Assembly (NCBI GenBank): GCA_902560815.1
Contig: CACENP010000004.1
Span: forward strand, 28,192-92,191
Direction of reading: 5' to 3'
Length of the DNA: 64,000 nt
Source of the DNA: an uncultured Pelagibacteraceae bacterium
Lineage (GTDB): Bacteria; Pseudomonadota; Alphaproteobacteria; Pelagibacterales; Pelagibacteraceae
Under the pieces are notes generated by a model that saw only the letters and a list, made by a program, of their open reading frames with translations, was not told where the DNA came from and made no database searches. The position numbers and the translations under genes are program-made. Shown here one piece after another: positions 45,685 through 57,620 of this stretch. Positions within the stretch are counted from its first letter, which is position 1, and each line of letters starts with the position of its first letter.

Positions 45685-46770
45685 ATGAGCGATTTCAAAA
45701 ATCAAAGCCCATGGGGCACACCTCCAGGAGGAGGTAATGGTGACGGATTTAGAAGAGGACCAACTCCACCAGATATTGATGAAATTGTAAAAAACATTCA
45801 AGACAAGATAAAAAGATTTTTTCCAGGAGGAAGTGGATCTGGAGGAAAACCAATAGTTTTCGGTTTAGTAATTTTATTAATAATTTGGGCTTTAAGTGGA
45901 TTGTACAGAGTTTTGCCTGACGAACAAGGAGTAGTGTTAAGATTTGGTAAATTTGTTAAAACAACACAACCAGGCTTAAATTATCATATACCTTTTCCAG
46001 TTGAAAGCGTTCTAACCCCTAAAGTTACCAAGGTAAACAGAATGGATATTGGTTTTAGATCTGAAAGAGATAGTGGATTTGGCTCAAGTGGCGTAGCAGA
46101 TGTTCCTGAAGAAAGTTTAATGTTAACTGGGGACGAAAATATCGTGAATATAGACTTTTCAGTATTTTGGGTAATTAAAGATGCAGGAAACTTTTTATTT
46201 AAAATTCAGGATCCAGAGGGAACAGTAAAAGCTGCAGCAGAAACAGCCATGAGAGAAGTAATTGCTCGTTCAAATATTCAGCCAATTTTAACTGAAGGAA
46301 GATCAAAAATAGAGATTGATACGCAAGAAATTATTCAAATGATTTTAGACGAATACAATTCTGGAATACAGATTACTCAAGTACAAACACAAAAAGCTGA
46401 TCCACCAGATCAAGTTATTGATGCATTTAGAGACGTTCAGGCTGCGAGAGCAGACATGGAAAGATCTAAAAATGAAGCGGAAGCATATGCTAACGATGTA
46501 ATACCAAGAGCACGTGGAGAAGCTGCAAAAATTTTACAAGCTGCAGAAGCATACAAAAAAGAAGTTGTTGCAAGAGCAGAAGGAGAGGCAAGTAGATTTA
46601 TATCAATATATAATGAATATGCTAAAGCAAAAGAAGTAACTCAAGAGAGAATGTATCTTGAAACCATGGAAAAGGTATTAGCAGATATTGATAAAGTTAT
46701 AATCGATAAGAATGCAGGATCAGGAGTAGTTCCATATCTACCTCTACCAGAATTGAAAAAGGTGAATTAA
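45685..46770 (+). CDS. hflK: FtsH modulator HflK
   Basis: A 361-residue membrane SPFH/prohibitin-family protein. An N-terminal Gly/Pro-rich cytoplasmic region (about 1-55) precedes one membrane segment (IVFGLVILLIIWALSGLYRVL, about 57-77) and the SPFH domain beginning DEQGVVLRFGKF, with a long helical tail. With HflC it forms the large cage around FtsH (18406-20310). It is one base upstream of hflC. Confidence 0.95.
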   Translation: MSDFKNQSPWGTPPGGGNGDGFRRGPTPPDIDEIVKNIQDKIKRFFPGGSGSGGKPIVFGLVILLIIWALSGLYRVLPDEQGVVLRFGKFVKTTQPGLNYHIPFPVESVLTPKVTKVNRMDIGFRSERDSGFGSSGVADVPEESLMLTGDENIVNIDFSVFWVIKDAGNFLFKIQDPEGTVKAAAETAMREVIARSNIQPILTEGRSKIEIDTQEIIQMILDEYNSGIQITQVQTQKADPPDQVIDAFRDVQAARADMERSKNEAEAYANDVIPRARGEAAKILQAAEAYKKEVVARAEGEASRFISIYNEYAKAKEVTQERMYLETMEKVLADIDKVIIDKNAGSGVVPYLPLPELKKVN

Positions 46771-47634
46771 ATGAAAAAAATTTTACTACCAATCATTATA
46801 GTATTAGCAGCGACAGTTTTCTTTTCAGTTTTTATAGTTAAAGAAATTAATCAAGCAATTGTTCTTCAATTTGGAGACCCAAAAAGAATTATTTCCACTC
46901 CAGGAATTAATTTTAAAATTCCTTTTATTCAAAACGTGGTTTTCTTAGATAAAAGAATATTAAATTTAGATGCTCCACCGGAAGAAGTTATTGCGTCAGA
47001 CCAAAAAAGATTAATAGTTGATGCATTTGCTAGATTTCAAATAGTTGATCCTTTAAAATTTTATATTTCTGTAGGAAATGAAAGAGTAGCTAGATCACGT
47101 TTATCAACAATTATAAACTCAAGAATTAGAAGTGTTTTAGGAACACAAAGATTACAAACATTATTATCCGCAGACAGAACAAATCAAATGGCATTAATAC
47201 AAGATGGAGTAAATAATGAAGCAGAAAAATTTGGTATTAAAATTGTAGATGTCAGAATTAAAAGAGCAGACCTTCCGCCAGCTAACAGCGAAGCAATTTA
47301 TAGAAGAATGCAAACAGAAAGAGAAAGAGAAGCTAAAGAATTTAGAGCAAAAGGTGCAGAAATGGCAATAACTATTACTTCAACTGCAGATAAAGAAGTT
47401 ACAGTAATTTTGGCAGAAGCTGAAAAACAATCTCAGATTATGAAAGGAGAAGGTGACGGTCAAAGAAATAAAATATTTGCAGATGCCTTCGGAAAAGATC
47501 CTGAGTTTTTTGCATTTTATAGAGCAATGCAAGCTTACGAAAAAGCTTTGATAGGAGGAGAAACATCTTTGATTCTGTCTCCAGATAGTGAATTTTTTAA
47601 ATTCTTTGGAAATATTAAAGCTAAATTAGATTAG
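46771..47634 (+). CDS. hflC: FtsH modulator HflC
   Basis: A 287-residue SPFH-domain protein with one N-terminal membrane segment (about 4-23) and the prohibitin-like region starting NQAIVLQFGDPKRIISTPGINFKIP. A helical region with REREAKEFRAKGAEMA follows. Partner of HflK. It is in the operon hflK-hflC-DUF2065-degP-miaA, a known alphaproteobacterial arrangement. Confidence 0.95.
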   Translation: MKKILLPIIIVLAATVFFSVFIVKEINQAIVLQFGDPKRIISTPGINFKIPFIQNVVFLDKRILNLDAPPEEVIASDQKRLIVDAFARFQIVDPLKFYISVGNERVARSRLSTIINSRIRSVLGTQRLQTLLSADRTNQMALIQDGVNNEAEKFGIKIVDVRIKRADLPPANSEAIYRRMQTEREREAKEFRAKGAEMAITITSTADKEVTVILAEAEKQSQIMKGEGDGQRNKIFADAFGKDPEFFAFYRAMQAYEKALIGGETSLILSPDSEFFKFFGNIKAKLD

Positions 47635-47643
47635 TATTTTAAG

Positions 47644-47838
47644 ATGAGGGAACTGATCATAGCACTTGGTCTATTCTTTTTTATAGAAGGAATTTTATAC
47701 GCCTTATTTCCATCAAAAATGAAAAGTATTTTACTTAAAGCCAAAGATGCAAAAGATAGTCAATTAAGAACAGGGGGTTTAATCTTTGCTATAATTGGTT
47801 TTGTAATAATTTGGTATATGAAAAAAAATGGTATTTAG
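47644..47838 (+). CDS. DUF2065 family small membrane protein
   Basis: A 64-residue protein with two membrane helices (about 4-20 and 45-58) and the family's RELIIALGLFFFIEGILYALFP start and GGLIFAIIGF end (YjeT-like). It is found between hflC and a DegP-type protease in many alphaproteobacteria. No function is established; position suggests a role with membrane proteolysis. It overlaps degP by 11 nt. Confidence 0.85.
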   Translation: MRELIIALGLFFFIEGILYALFPSKMKSILLKAKDAKDSQLRTGGLIFAIIGFVIIWYMKKNGI

Positions 47839-49234
47839 ATTTCTAAAAATTTTTTTTGTAGTTATAATTACTTTTAATTTATCTACTATATCTTACTCAA
47901 AAGATGCCCCGGCCTCTTTTGCAGATTTAGCAGAAAAATTAATGCCATCAGTTGTCAATATTTCAACAAGTCAAACTGTGGTTACAAAAAGTAATCCATT
48001 TCCTGGGTTAGAATTCCCTCCAGGTTCGCCATTTGAAGATATGTTTAAAGATTTTGGAACTCCACAAAAAAGGAAAGCTTACGCACTTGGATCAGGGTTT
48101 ATAATTGACGAAAAAGGAATTGTTATTACAAATAACCACGTTATTAAAGATGCAGATGATATTCTTGTAAGAGTTAATGGAGACAAAGAATATGAAGCAA
48201 CTATAATTGGAACAGATCCTTTGTCAGATATAGCGGTACTTCAAATTCAATCTAAAGATAAATTCCTTCCTGTAAAATTTGGTGACTCAGATAAAGCAAG
48301 AATTGGAGACTGGGTAATTGCAATAGGTAATCCATTTGGACTAGGGGGAACTGTAACAGCTGGAATCATTTCAGCAAGAAATAGAAATATTGGTATGACT
48401 AGATATGAAGATTTTATACAAACTGATGCATCAATTAACCAAGGAAATTCAGGCGGACCTTTGTTTAATATGGATGGAAATGTAATTGGAATTAATACTG
48501 CAATACTTGGACAATCAGGATCAATAGGTATTGGTTTTTCAATTCCATCAAACAATGCAAAAATAGTAATTGATCAATTAATTAAATACGGTGAAACAAA
48601 AAGAGGTTGGTTAGGAGTAAGAATTCAATATGTAACTAAGGAAATAGCAGAAGCTGAAAAATTAAATAAACCAAGGGGAGCTTTTGTTCAAAGTGTAGCA
48701 GATGGAAGTCCATCAGACAAGGGCGGTATAAAAGCGGGTGATATAATTTTAGAGTTTGACGGAAAATTAATAAATGAAATGAAAGAATTACCTTTGATTG
48801 TTGCGCAAACAGAAGTTGGAAAAACTGTAGATGTAAAAATTTGGAGAAACCAAAGAGAAGTAATAAAAAAAGTTAAACTTGGAAGGTTGGAAACATCTGA
48901 AGACTTTAATATAAAAAAAGCTGAAGGACCCAAGACAACAGTTATTGAAGGTCTAAAAATAACAGTTAGAGCTTTAACGGAGCAAGATATTGAAGCTAGA
49001 AATCTTCCGAAAGAAACTACAGGTGCGGTAATTACTAAAATTGAAAATGATAGTCCAATTAACTATCTAAATACAAATAACATTATTGTTGAGGCACAGA
49101 AAAAGAAAATTAAAACAGTTGGTGATCTTAAAAACATTGTTAATTCAGCTTTAAGAAGCTCAGATAAAACAATTTTGATAGCTATTTATAATAACCAAAG
49201 CCAAAGAAGATATATTGGTGTTAAGCTAGATTAA
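47828..49234 (+). CDS. Periplasmic serine protease of the DegP/HtrA (Do) family
   Basis: A 468-residue exported protease and chaperone. A signal peptide (about 1-24, ending SYSKD) is followed by a trypsin-like domain with catalytic His104 (TNNHVIKDAD), Asp134 (PLSDIAVLQ) and Ser208 (NQGNSGGPLFN). Two C-terminal PDZ domains follow (GWLGVRIQYV near 257 and a second from about 370). It removes misfolded envelope proteins. Its place after hflKC points to a shared envelope quality-control unit. Confidence 0.96.
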   Translation: MVFRFLKIFFVVIITFNLSTISYSKDAPASFADLAEKLMPSVVNISTSQTVVTKSNPFPGLEFPPGSPFEDMFKDFGTPQKRKAYALGSGFIIDEKGIVITNNHVIKDADDILVRVNGDKEYEATIIGTDPLSDIAVLQIQSKDKFLPVKFGDSDKARIGDWVIAIGNPFGLGGTVTAGIISARNRNIGMTRYEDFIQTDASINQGNSGGPLFNMDGNVIGINTAILGQSGSIGIGFSIPSNNAKIVIDQLIKYGETKRGWLGVRIQYVTKEIAEAEKLNKPRGAFVQSVADGSPSDKGGIKAGDIILEFDGKLINEMKELPLIVAQTEVGKTVDVKIWRNQREVIKKVKLGRLETSEDFNIKKAEGPKTTVIEGLKITVRALTEQDIEARNLPKETTGAVITKIENDSPINYLNTNNIIVEAQKKKIKTVGDLKNIVNSALRSSDKTILIAIYNNQSQRRYIGVKLD

Positions 49235-49237
49235 TTA

Positions 49238-50149
49238 ATGGACCTTAAGTCCAAAATCATTCTAATCGCAGGTCCTACAGCAAGTGGTAAATCAAACTTT
49301 GCATTTAAGTTAGCAAAAAAAATCAATGGAGAAATAATAAATGCAGATAGCATGCAGGTTTATAAACAACTTAATATTTTAACAGCAAGACCAAAAAAAA
49401 AAGAATTAAAAAAAATTAAACATCATTTATATGGATATTGTGATGTAAAAAAAAAATATTCCACCGGTGAATGGATTAAATTATTATTAAAAAAAATTAG
49501 AGATATTCGTATTAAAAAGAAAATACCAATTATAGTTGGTGGAACTGGTTTGTATTTTAAGGCTCTCACCGAAGGTTTGGTTAAAATACCAAATATTCCG
49601 TTTAAAGTAAGAAACAAGATTAGAAAAATGCAAAAAAAACTAGGACAGAAAAAGTTTTATAAAAAGTTAAAAAATTATGATCCTTTAATAAAAAATAAAA
49701 TTGATAAGAATGACGTACAAAGATCCATCAGAGCATATGAAATAAAATATCAAACAAAAAAATCAATTTATGATTGGTTCAAAAAAACTAAAATTTTTTT
49801 TTCGTCGAATGAATTTGTTAAGCTTTATATTGATTATCCAAGAGAAGAATTGATTAAAAGAATTAATTTAAGAGTTGAGGACATGTTTAAAGAGGGCGTT
49901 ATTCGAGAAGTTAAGAGATTCAACAGACTTAAAGTAAAAAAAGAAAATAGCTCTAACAAAGTTATTGGAATTAAAGAAATTACAAGTTTATTAGATAAAC
50001 AGTGTACTATTGAGCAAGCTCAAGAGCGAATTGCTATCAAAACAAGGCAATATGCCAAAAGACAAGCAACGTGGGCAAGAGGACAGATGCAGTCTTGGCA
50101 AAAAATTAATCCAAAAAATTTAACTGAAGCTATAAAAAAGTTAAAATAA
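49238..50149 (+). CDS. miaA: tRNA dimethylallyltransferase
   Basis: MiaA adds the isopentenyl group to A37 of UNN-reading tRNAs. The 303-residue protein has the P-loop AGPTASGKSNFA near 9-20, INADSMQVYKQL near 34-45 and IVGGTGLYFKALTEG near 100-114. It needs DMAPP, which the MEP pathway genes here (dxs) help supply. It follows degP by 3 nt. Confidence 0.96.
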   Translation: MDLKSKIILIAGPTASGKSNFAFKLAKKINGEIINADSMQVYKQLNILTARPKKKELKKIKHHLYGYCDVKKKYSTGEWIKLLLKKIRDIRIKKKIPIIVGGTGLYFKALTEGLVKIPNIPFKVRNKIRKMQKKLGQKKFYKKLKNYDPLIKNKIDKNDVQRSIRAYEIKYQTKKSIYDWFKKTKIFFSSNEFVKLYIDYPREELIKRINLRVEDMFKEGVIREVKRFNRLKVKKENSSNKVIGIKEITSLLDKQCTIEQAQERIAIKTRQYAKRQATWARGQMQSWQKINPKNLTEAIKKLK

Positions 50150-50198
50150 TTGCCTCTTAAACTTGACCTATTAGCACAACTTCAGCTAGATTGGCTGG

Positions 50199-51964
50199 AT
50201 GTCAAAATTGTATTCAGGAGCTGAAATAGTATTTAAATGCTTGGAGGACCAAAATGTAGAATTTATTTTTGGTTATCCTGGTGGTGCGGTACTTCCAATC
50301 TATGATGAATTAAAAAATTTTAATTCCGTTAAACATATATTGGTTCGTCATGAACAAGGAGCAGGTCATGCTGCAGAAGGATATGCAAGATCGAGTGGAA
50401 AACCAGGAGTACTTTTAGTTACATCAGGCCCAGGTGCCACTAATGCTGTTACTGCTTTGACAGATGCTTATATGGATTCTGTTCCATTGGTTTGTATTTC
50501 AGGACAAGTTCCTACTCATTTAATAGGTACAGATGCATTTCAAGAATGTGATACCACTGGAATAACAAGACCTTGCACAAAACATAATTGGCTAGTTAAA
50601 GATGTAAAAGATTTAGAAAAAGTAATTCATAAAGCTTTTGAAGTTGCTACAACTGGTAGACCAGGACCTGTATTAGTCGATATACCAAAAGATGTTCAGT
50701 TTCAAAAAACAAATTATACTAAATTCAAAAAACAAAAAAAATTAAACGGTAAAGCTACTAATCAATTTTCTCAAAAAGATATTGACGAACTGATTAAATT
50801 GATGAGCAAAGCATCAAAGCCAATTTTTTATACTGGTGGAGGTGTTATTAACTCTGGACCAAAAGCTAGCGAACTTCTAAGAGAACTAGTGAATATGACT
50901 GGTTTTCCAATAACATCTACACTGCAAGGTTTAGGTTCTTATCCAGGTGAAGATAGTCAATTTTTGGGCATGCTTGGAATGCATGGATCATATGAAGCTA
51001 ACAACGCAATGCATGATTGTGATCTTATGATAAACATTGGTGCTAGATTTGATGATCGAATAACTGGAAAGATAGATGAATTCTCTCCTAAATCAAAAAA
51101 AGTTCATATAGATATTGATCCATCTTCAATTAATAAAAATGTCAAAGTAGATTTACCAATTGTAGGAGATGTTGCTGAAGTAATTACCTCTACAATAAAA
51201 ACAATAAAAAAAGTAAAACCTAATTTTGCAAAATCTAATAATCAAAAAGTTTCTAAATGGTGGGAGCAAATTCAAAAATGGAGATCTATTAATTCGTTTA
51301 ATTTTGTTAATAGTACCGAAACTATAAAACCACAATATGCAGTTCAAAGACTTTATGAACTAACCAAAAACAAAGATACTTATATAACAACTGAAGTTGG
51401 TCAGCATCAGATGTGGGCAGCACAACATTATAAATTTGATAAACCTAATCGTTGGATGACTTCTGGTGGTCTTGGAACAATGGGATATGGATTGCCAGCC
51501 GCAGTTGGAGTGCAGGTTGCTCATCCAAATAAATTAGTAATTGATATTGCTGGAGAAGCATCTGTTTTGATGACTATGCAAGAAATGTCTACTGCGGTTC
51601 AATACAGTCTTCCGATTAAAATATTTATTTTAAATAACGAATATATGGGAATGGTAAGACAGTGGCAGGAATTACTACATGATAAAAACTATTCAGAAAG
51701 TTATACAGCTGCACTACCAGATTTTGTAAAACTTGCAGAAGCATATGGCTGTGTAGGCATAAGAGCTCAAACACCTGAAGAGTTAGACGATAAAATAATA
51801 GAAATGATTAACACGGACAGACCAGTAATATTTGATTGTAGGGTAGACAAACAAGAAAATTGTTTTCCCATGATACCTTCTGGAAAAGCACACAATCAAA
51901 TGCTTTTAGGTCCAAAAGATCAAAAAGAAAATAAAATTACAGGGAAAGGTAAGACTTTAGTTTA

Positions 51965-51965
<1 letters not shown>
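50199..51965 (+). CDS. ilvB: Acetolactate synthase large subunit
   Basis: The catalytic subunit of AHAS, the first common step of valine, leucine and isoleucine synthesis. The 588-residue TPP enzyme has GYPGGAVLPIYDEL near 26-39, RHEQGAGHAAEGYAR near 52-66 and TSGPGATNAVTALTDAY near 75-91. The C-terminal IAGEASVLMTMQE...NNEYMGMVRQWQE is TPP-binding. The upstream 49 nt show no attenuator that I can support. It abuts ilvN. Confidence 0.97.
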
Positions 51966-53553
<1,588 letters not shown>

Positions 53554-53631
53554 TTATTAATTAAAATATAACCATTTTATTTTGCAATCTGGGCGAGAGA
53601 ATGTATTATGCCAGAGCTTTAAAATAATAAA
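53554..53631 (+). promoter_or_regulatory. leuA leader region with an 8-codon open frame
   Basis: This 78-nt spacer holds a small frame ATG TAT TAT GCC AGA GCT TTA AAA TAA at 53601-53627 (MYYARALK), preceded by GAGAGA and ending 4 nt before leuA. A weak stem TCTGG/CCAGA (53588-53592 / 53611-53615) encloses its start. It could be a leader peptide; chance is also possible. Confidence 0.3.
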
Positions 53632-55215
53632 ATGACCGATAAAAACAGAGTATATATTTTCGATACTACGATGCGAGATGGTGAGCAATCACCAGGGGCA
53701 TCTATGAGCTTGGAAGAAAAAATACAAATTGCAAGGGTATTTGACGAGCTTGGAGTTGATATAATTGAAGCTGGATTTCCAATTGCATCCCCAGGCGATT
53801 TTGAGGCAGTTACAGAAGTAAGCAAAGTTTTAAAAAATTCTATTCCAGCAGGTTTATCAAGACATTCAAAAAAAGACATAGATAGATGCTATGAAGCATT
53901 GAAACACGCTCCTAGATTTAGAATTCACACATTTATATCAACCAGCCCACTACACATGAAGCATAAGCTAAATAAGTCTTCCGAAGAAGTTTATGAATCA
54001 ATTAAGGAGCATGTTACCTATGCTAGAAAATTTACTGATGATGTTGAGTGGTCATGCGAAGATGGAACAAGAACTGATATGGATTATATGTGTAAAACTG
54101 TTGAGCTAGCAATTCAATGTGGTGCAAAAACTATAAATATTCCTGATACAGTTGGTTATACGATACCATCAGAATTTACAAAAATTATTGAAACTTTGAA
54201 AAATAAAGTTCCAAACATAGATAAAGCAATTTTATCCACTCATTGTCATAATGACTTAGGATTAGCTGTTGCAAATTCACTAGCAGGTGTTCAAGCTGGT
54301 GCAAGACAAATAGAATGCACTATAAATGGAATAGGAGAGAGAGCAGGTAATGCTGCTTTAGAAGAAGTAGTAATGGCAATGAAAACAAGGCCCGATTTGA
54401 TGCCATACGAAACTGGAATTAATACAACTTTATTAAGCAAAGCTTCAAAAATTGTTTCAAATGCAACAGGATTTCCAGTCCAGTACAATAAAGCAATAGT
54501 TGGGAAAAATGCTTTCGCACACGAGGCAGGAATTCATCAAGATGGAATGTTAAAAAATAGACAAACTTATGAAATTATGACACCAGAGAGTGTTGGGGTA
54601 AAACAAACATCTTTAGTAATGGGTAAACACTCTGGAAGGCATGCTTTTAAAGATAAACTAGTAAGTTTAGGTTATGTAGATGTTACAGATGATGTAATAG
54701 AAAATGCATTCGGTAAATTTAAAATATTAGCTGATAAAAAAAAGCATGTTTATGATGAAGATATAATTGCACTAGTTGATGATAGTTTAATTATCGATAA
54801 TAAAGTTAACGCAATTAACTTGAAATCATTAAAGGTATTTGCTGGCACAGGAGAACCACAAAGAGCTGAAATGACCTTAGATGTTTTTGGTGAAGTTAAA
54901 AATGCATCTGAGACTGGAGACGGTCCTGTTGATGCAATATTTAAATGTATAAAAAAACTTTACCCTCACGACGTAAATTTACAGTTATATCAAGTTCACG
55001 CTGTAACTGAAGGAACAGATGCTCAAGCAACTGTTAGTGTTCGAATTGAGGAAAATGGAAAAACAACTGTTGGTCAAGCAGCAGATACTGATACATTAGT
55101 TGCATCAGCCAATGCATATATAAATGCATTAAATAAGATGATTATTAAAAGAGATAAAACTGCACCTGGATATTCTCCAGAACAGCAAAAACAAGAAAAA
55201 GTGAAAGGAATATAA
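53632..55215 (+). CDS. leuA: 2-isopropylmalate synthase
   Basis: LeuA condenses ketoisovalerate with acetyl-CoA, the first leucine-specific step. The 527-residue protein has the barrel signature FDTTMRDGEQSPGASM near 9-24, the metal-binding STHCHNDLGLAVANSLAGV near 203-221 and a C-terminal regulatory LeuA dimer domain (about 390 onward) that confers leucine feedback. It follows the ilvBNC set and abuts mreB by one base. Confidence 0.97.
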   Translation: MTDKNRVYIFDTTMRDGEQSPGASMSLEEKIQIARVFDELGVDIIEAGFPIASPGDFEAVTEVSKVLKNSIPAGLSRHSKKDIDRCYEALKHAPRFRIHTFISTSPLHMKHKLNKSSEEVYESIKEHVTYARKFTDDVEWSCEDGTRTDMDYMCKTVELAIQCGAKTINIPDTVGYTIPSEFTKIIETLKNKVPNIDKAILSTHCHNDLGLAVANSLAGVQAGARQIECTINGIGERAGNAALEEVVMAMKTRPDLMPYETGINTTLLSKASKIVSNATGFPVQYNKAIVGKNAFAHEAGIHQDGMLKNRQTYEIMTPESVGVKQTSLVMGKHSGRHAFKDKLVSLGYVDVTDDVIENAFGKFKILADKKKHVYDEDIIALVDDSLIIDNKVNAINLKSLKVFAGTGEPQRAEMTLDVFGEVKNASETGDGPVDAIFKCIKKLYPHDVNLQLYQVHAVTEGTDAQATVSVRIEENGKTTVGQAADTDTLVASANAYINALNKMIIKRDKTAPGYSPEQQKQEKVKGI

Positions 55216-56250
<1,035 letters not shown>

Positions 56251-56256
56251 AAAATT

Positions 56257-57105
56257 ATGGCAGCGGGTAGAGACGACTTTATTATAGCTATTCGTTCAGC
56301 TTTTCTTAAAAAAGGCAATAAACAAAGATTTTCTTTAATTGGATTAATTTTTTTCTCAATAGGGTTGCTGATTATTTCTAAAATTAATCTTCCCGTTACT
56401 AACTATCTTAAAATAACTTTAAATGAAATAGTTTACAGAACCTCATTTATTATATCTGTACCTGAAAAAAAAATTCAAAATATTTCTGGTAAAATTAAAG
56501 ATCACCTTAATATTTATAATGACTATTTGTTGATTAAAGATGAGTTGAAAGCAATTCAAACAAAAAAATATGAAAATCAATTTTTACAAGAAGAAAATAA
56601 AAGACTAAAAAAAACAATTAATGAATATGTTTACAACTCTAAAGAATTAGTTGCCAAAGTTTTAATTGATAAAAACAGCCCTTTTTTAAAATCAATTATT
56701 GTAAATAAGGGCTCCAAAGACAACATCAAACTTGGAATGGCAGTATTAGATGAAACTTATTTAGTAGGTAAAATTGTTGAAGTTAACTATTCTACTTCTA
56801 GAGTGTTACTTATTTCAGACTTAAACAGTAAAATTCCTGTTGGTATAGAACCAGGAAATATTCAATCCATTTTATCTGGAACTGGGAAAATTAACGGAAA
56901 AATAGAGTATCTTGAAACTGATATATTAGTTCAAGATAAAAGTATTGTTTATACCTCAGGATCTGGAGGATTGTTTAAACCAGGAATTCCGATTGGCATT
57001 TATCACAAAGAAACAGAGGAAAGTAATGAAATAGTAAATTTTTTTTCTAAATTGTCTCAACTAACTTTTGTTAAATTAGTATCATTTGAAGAGGATAATA
57101 ATTAA
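56257..57105 (+). CDS. mreC: Rod shape-determining protein MreC
   Basis: A 282-residue bitopic membrane protein. One membrane segment lies near residues 25-43 (FSLIGLIFFSIGLLIIS), then a coiled-coil stretch (about 70-130) and the periplasmic beta domains with the conserved VNKGSKDNIKLGMAV. MreC activates PBP2-RodA. It overlaps mreD by 1 nt. Confidence 0.93.
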   Translation: MAAGRDDFIIAIRSAFLKKGNKQRFSLIGLIFFSIGLLIISKINLPVTNYLKITLNEIVYRTSFIISVPEKKIQNISGKIKDHLNIYNDYLLIKDELKAIQTKKYENQFLQEENKRLKKTINEYVYNSKELVAKVLIDKNSPFLKSIIVNKGSKDNIKLGMAVLDETYLVGKIVEVNYSTSRVLLISDLNSKIPVGIEPGNIQSILSGTGKINGKIEYLETDILVQDKSIVYTSGSGGLFKPGIPIGIYHKETEESNEIVNFFSKLSQLTFVKLVSFEEDNN

Positions 57106-57620
57106 TGAGTTCAAAATTCAGAAGTACTATTGGAAATACTTTTCTTTTATATTTACCTCTTTTACTTTTATTTATATCTGTATTTAATGAATTTGATTTT
57201 AATTATTTAAACTATCAATATTTTTCATTTAATTTTCCTTTTATATTAATTTTTTATTGGAGTTTAAAAAGAATAGAAACACTTGGTTACGGTTTTATTT
57301 TTATCGCAGGAATGTTTAACGATGCGGTATTAGGGTTTCCAATTGGAATTAGTAGCCTTACATATTTAATTATCTGTGGATTTGCTGGCTATCTTAGAAA
57401 TATTACTTTAAGACCAAGTTTAACAAAAGATTGGCTATATTTTTTATTTACAATTTTAGTTGCAAATTCAATTAATTATTTTTTATTAGTATTATTTTTT
57501 TCAGTAGAAATAAATTATTATGAAATATTAGGGAATATAATATTTACATTTTTGTTCTATTATATTTTTGCTCATATTTTTGATATTTATCGTAAAATTC
57601 TTTTAAGGATCAAGACATGA
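57105..57620 (+). CDS. mreD: Rod shape-determining protein MreD
   Basis: A 171-residue polytopic membrane protein with five to six hydrophobic segments and the family's IFIAGMFNDAVLGFPIGISSLTYL near 65-88. It is a partner of MreC in the elongasome. The stop overlaps the mrdA start by 4 nt. Confidence 0.9.
   Translation: MSSKFRSTIGNTFLLYLPLLLLFISVFNEFDFNYLNYQYFSFNFPFILIFYWSLKRIETLGYGFIFIAGMFNDAVLGFPIGISSLTYLIICGFAGYLRNITLRPSLTKDWLYFLFTILVANSINYFLLVLFFSVEINYYEILGNIIFTFLFYYIFAHIFDIYRKILLRIKT

Noticed and set aside
50150..50198. Possible attenuator before ilvB.
   Set aside because: The 49-nt spacer has no run of branched-chain amino-acid codons, no terminator stem and no T-run.
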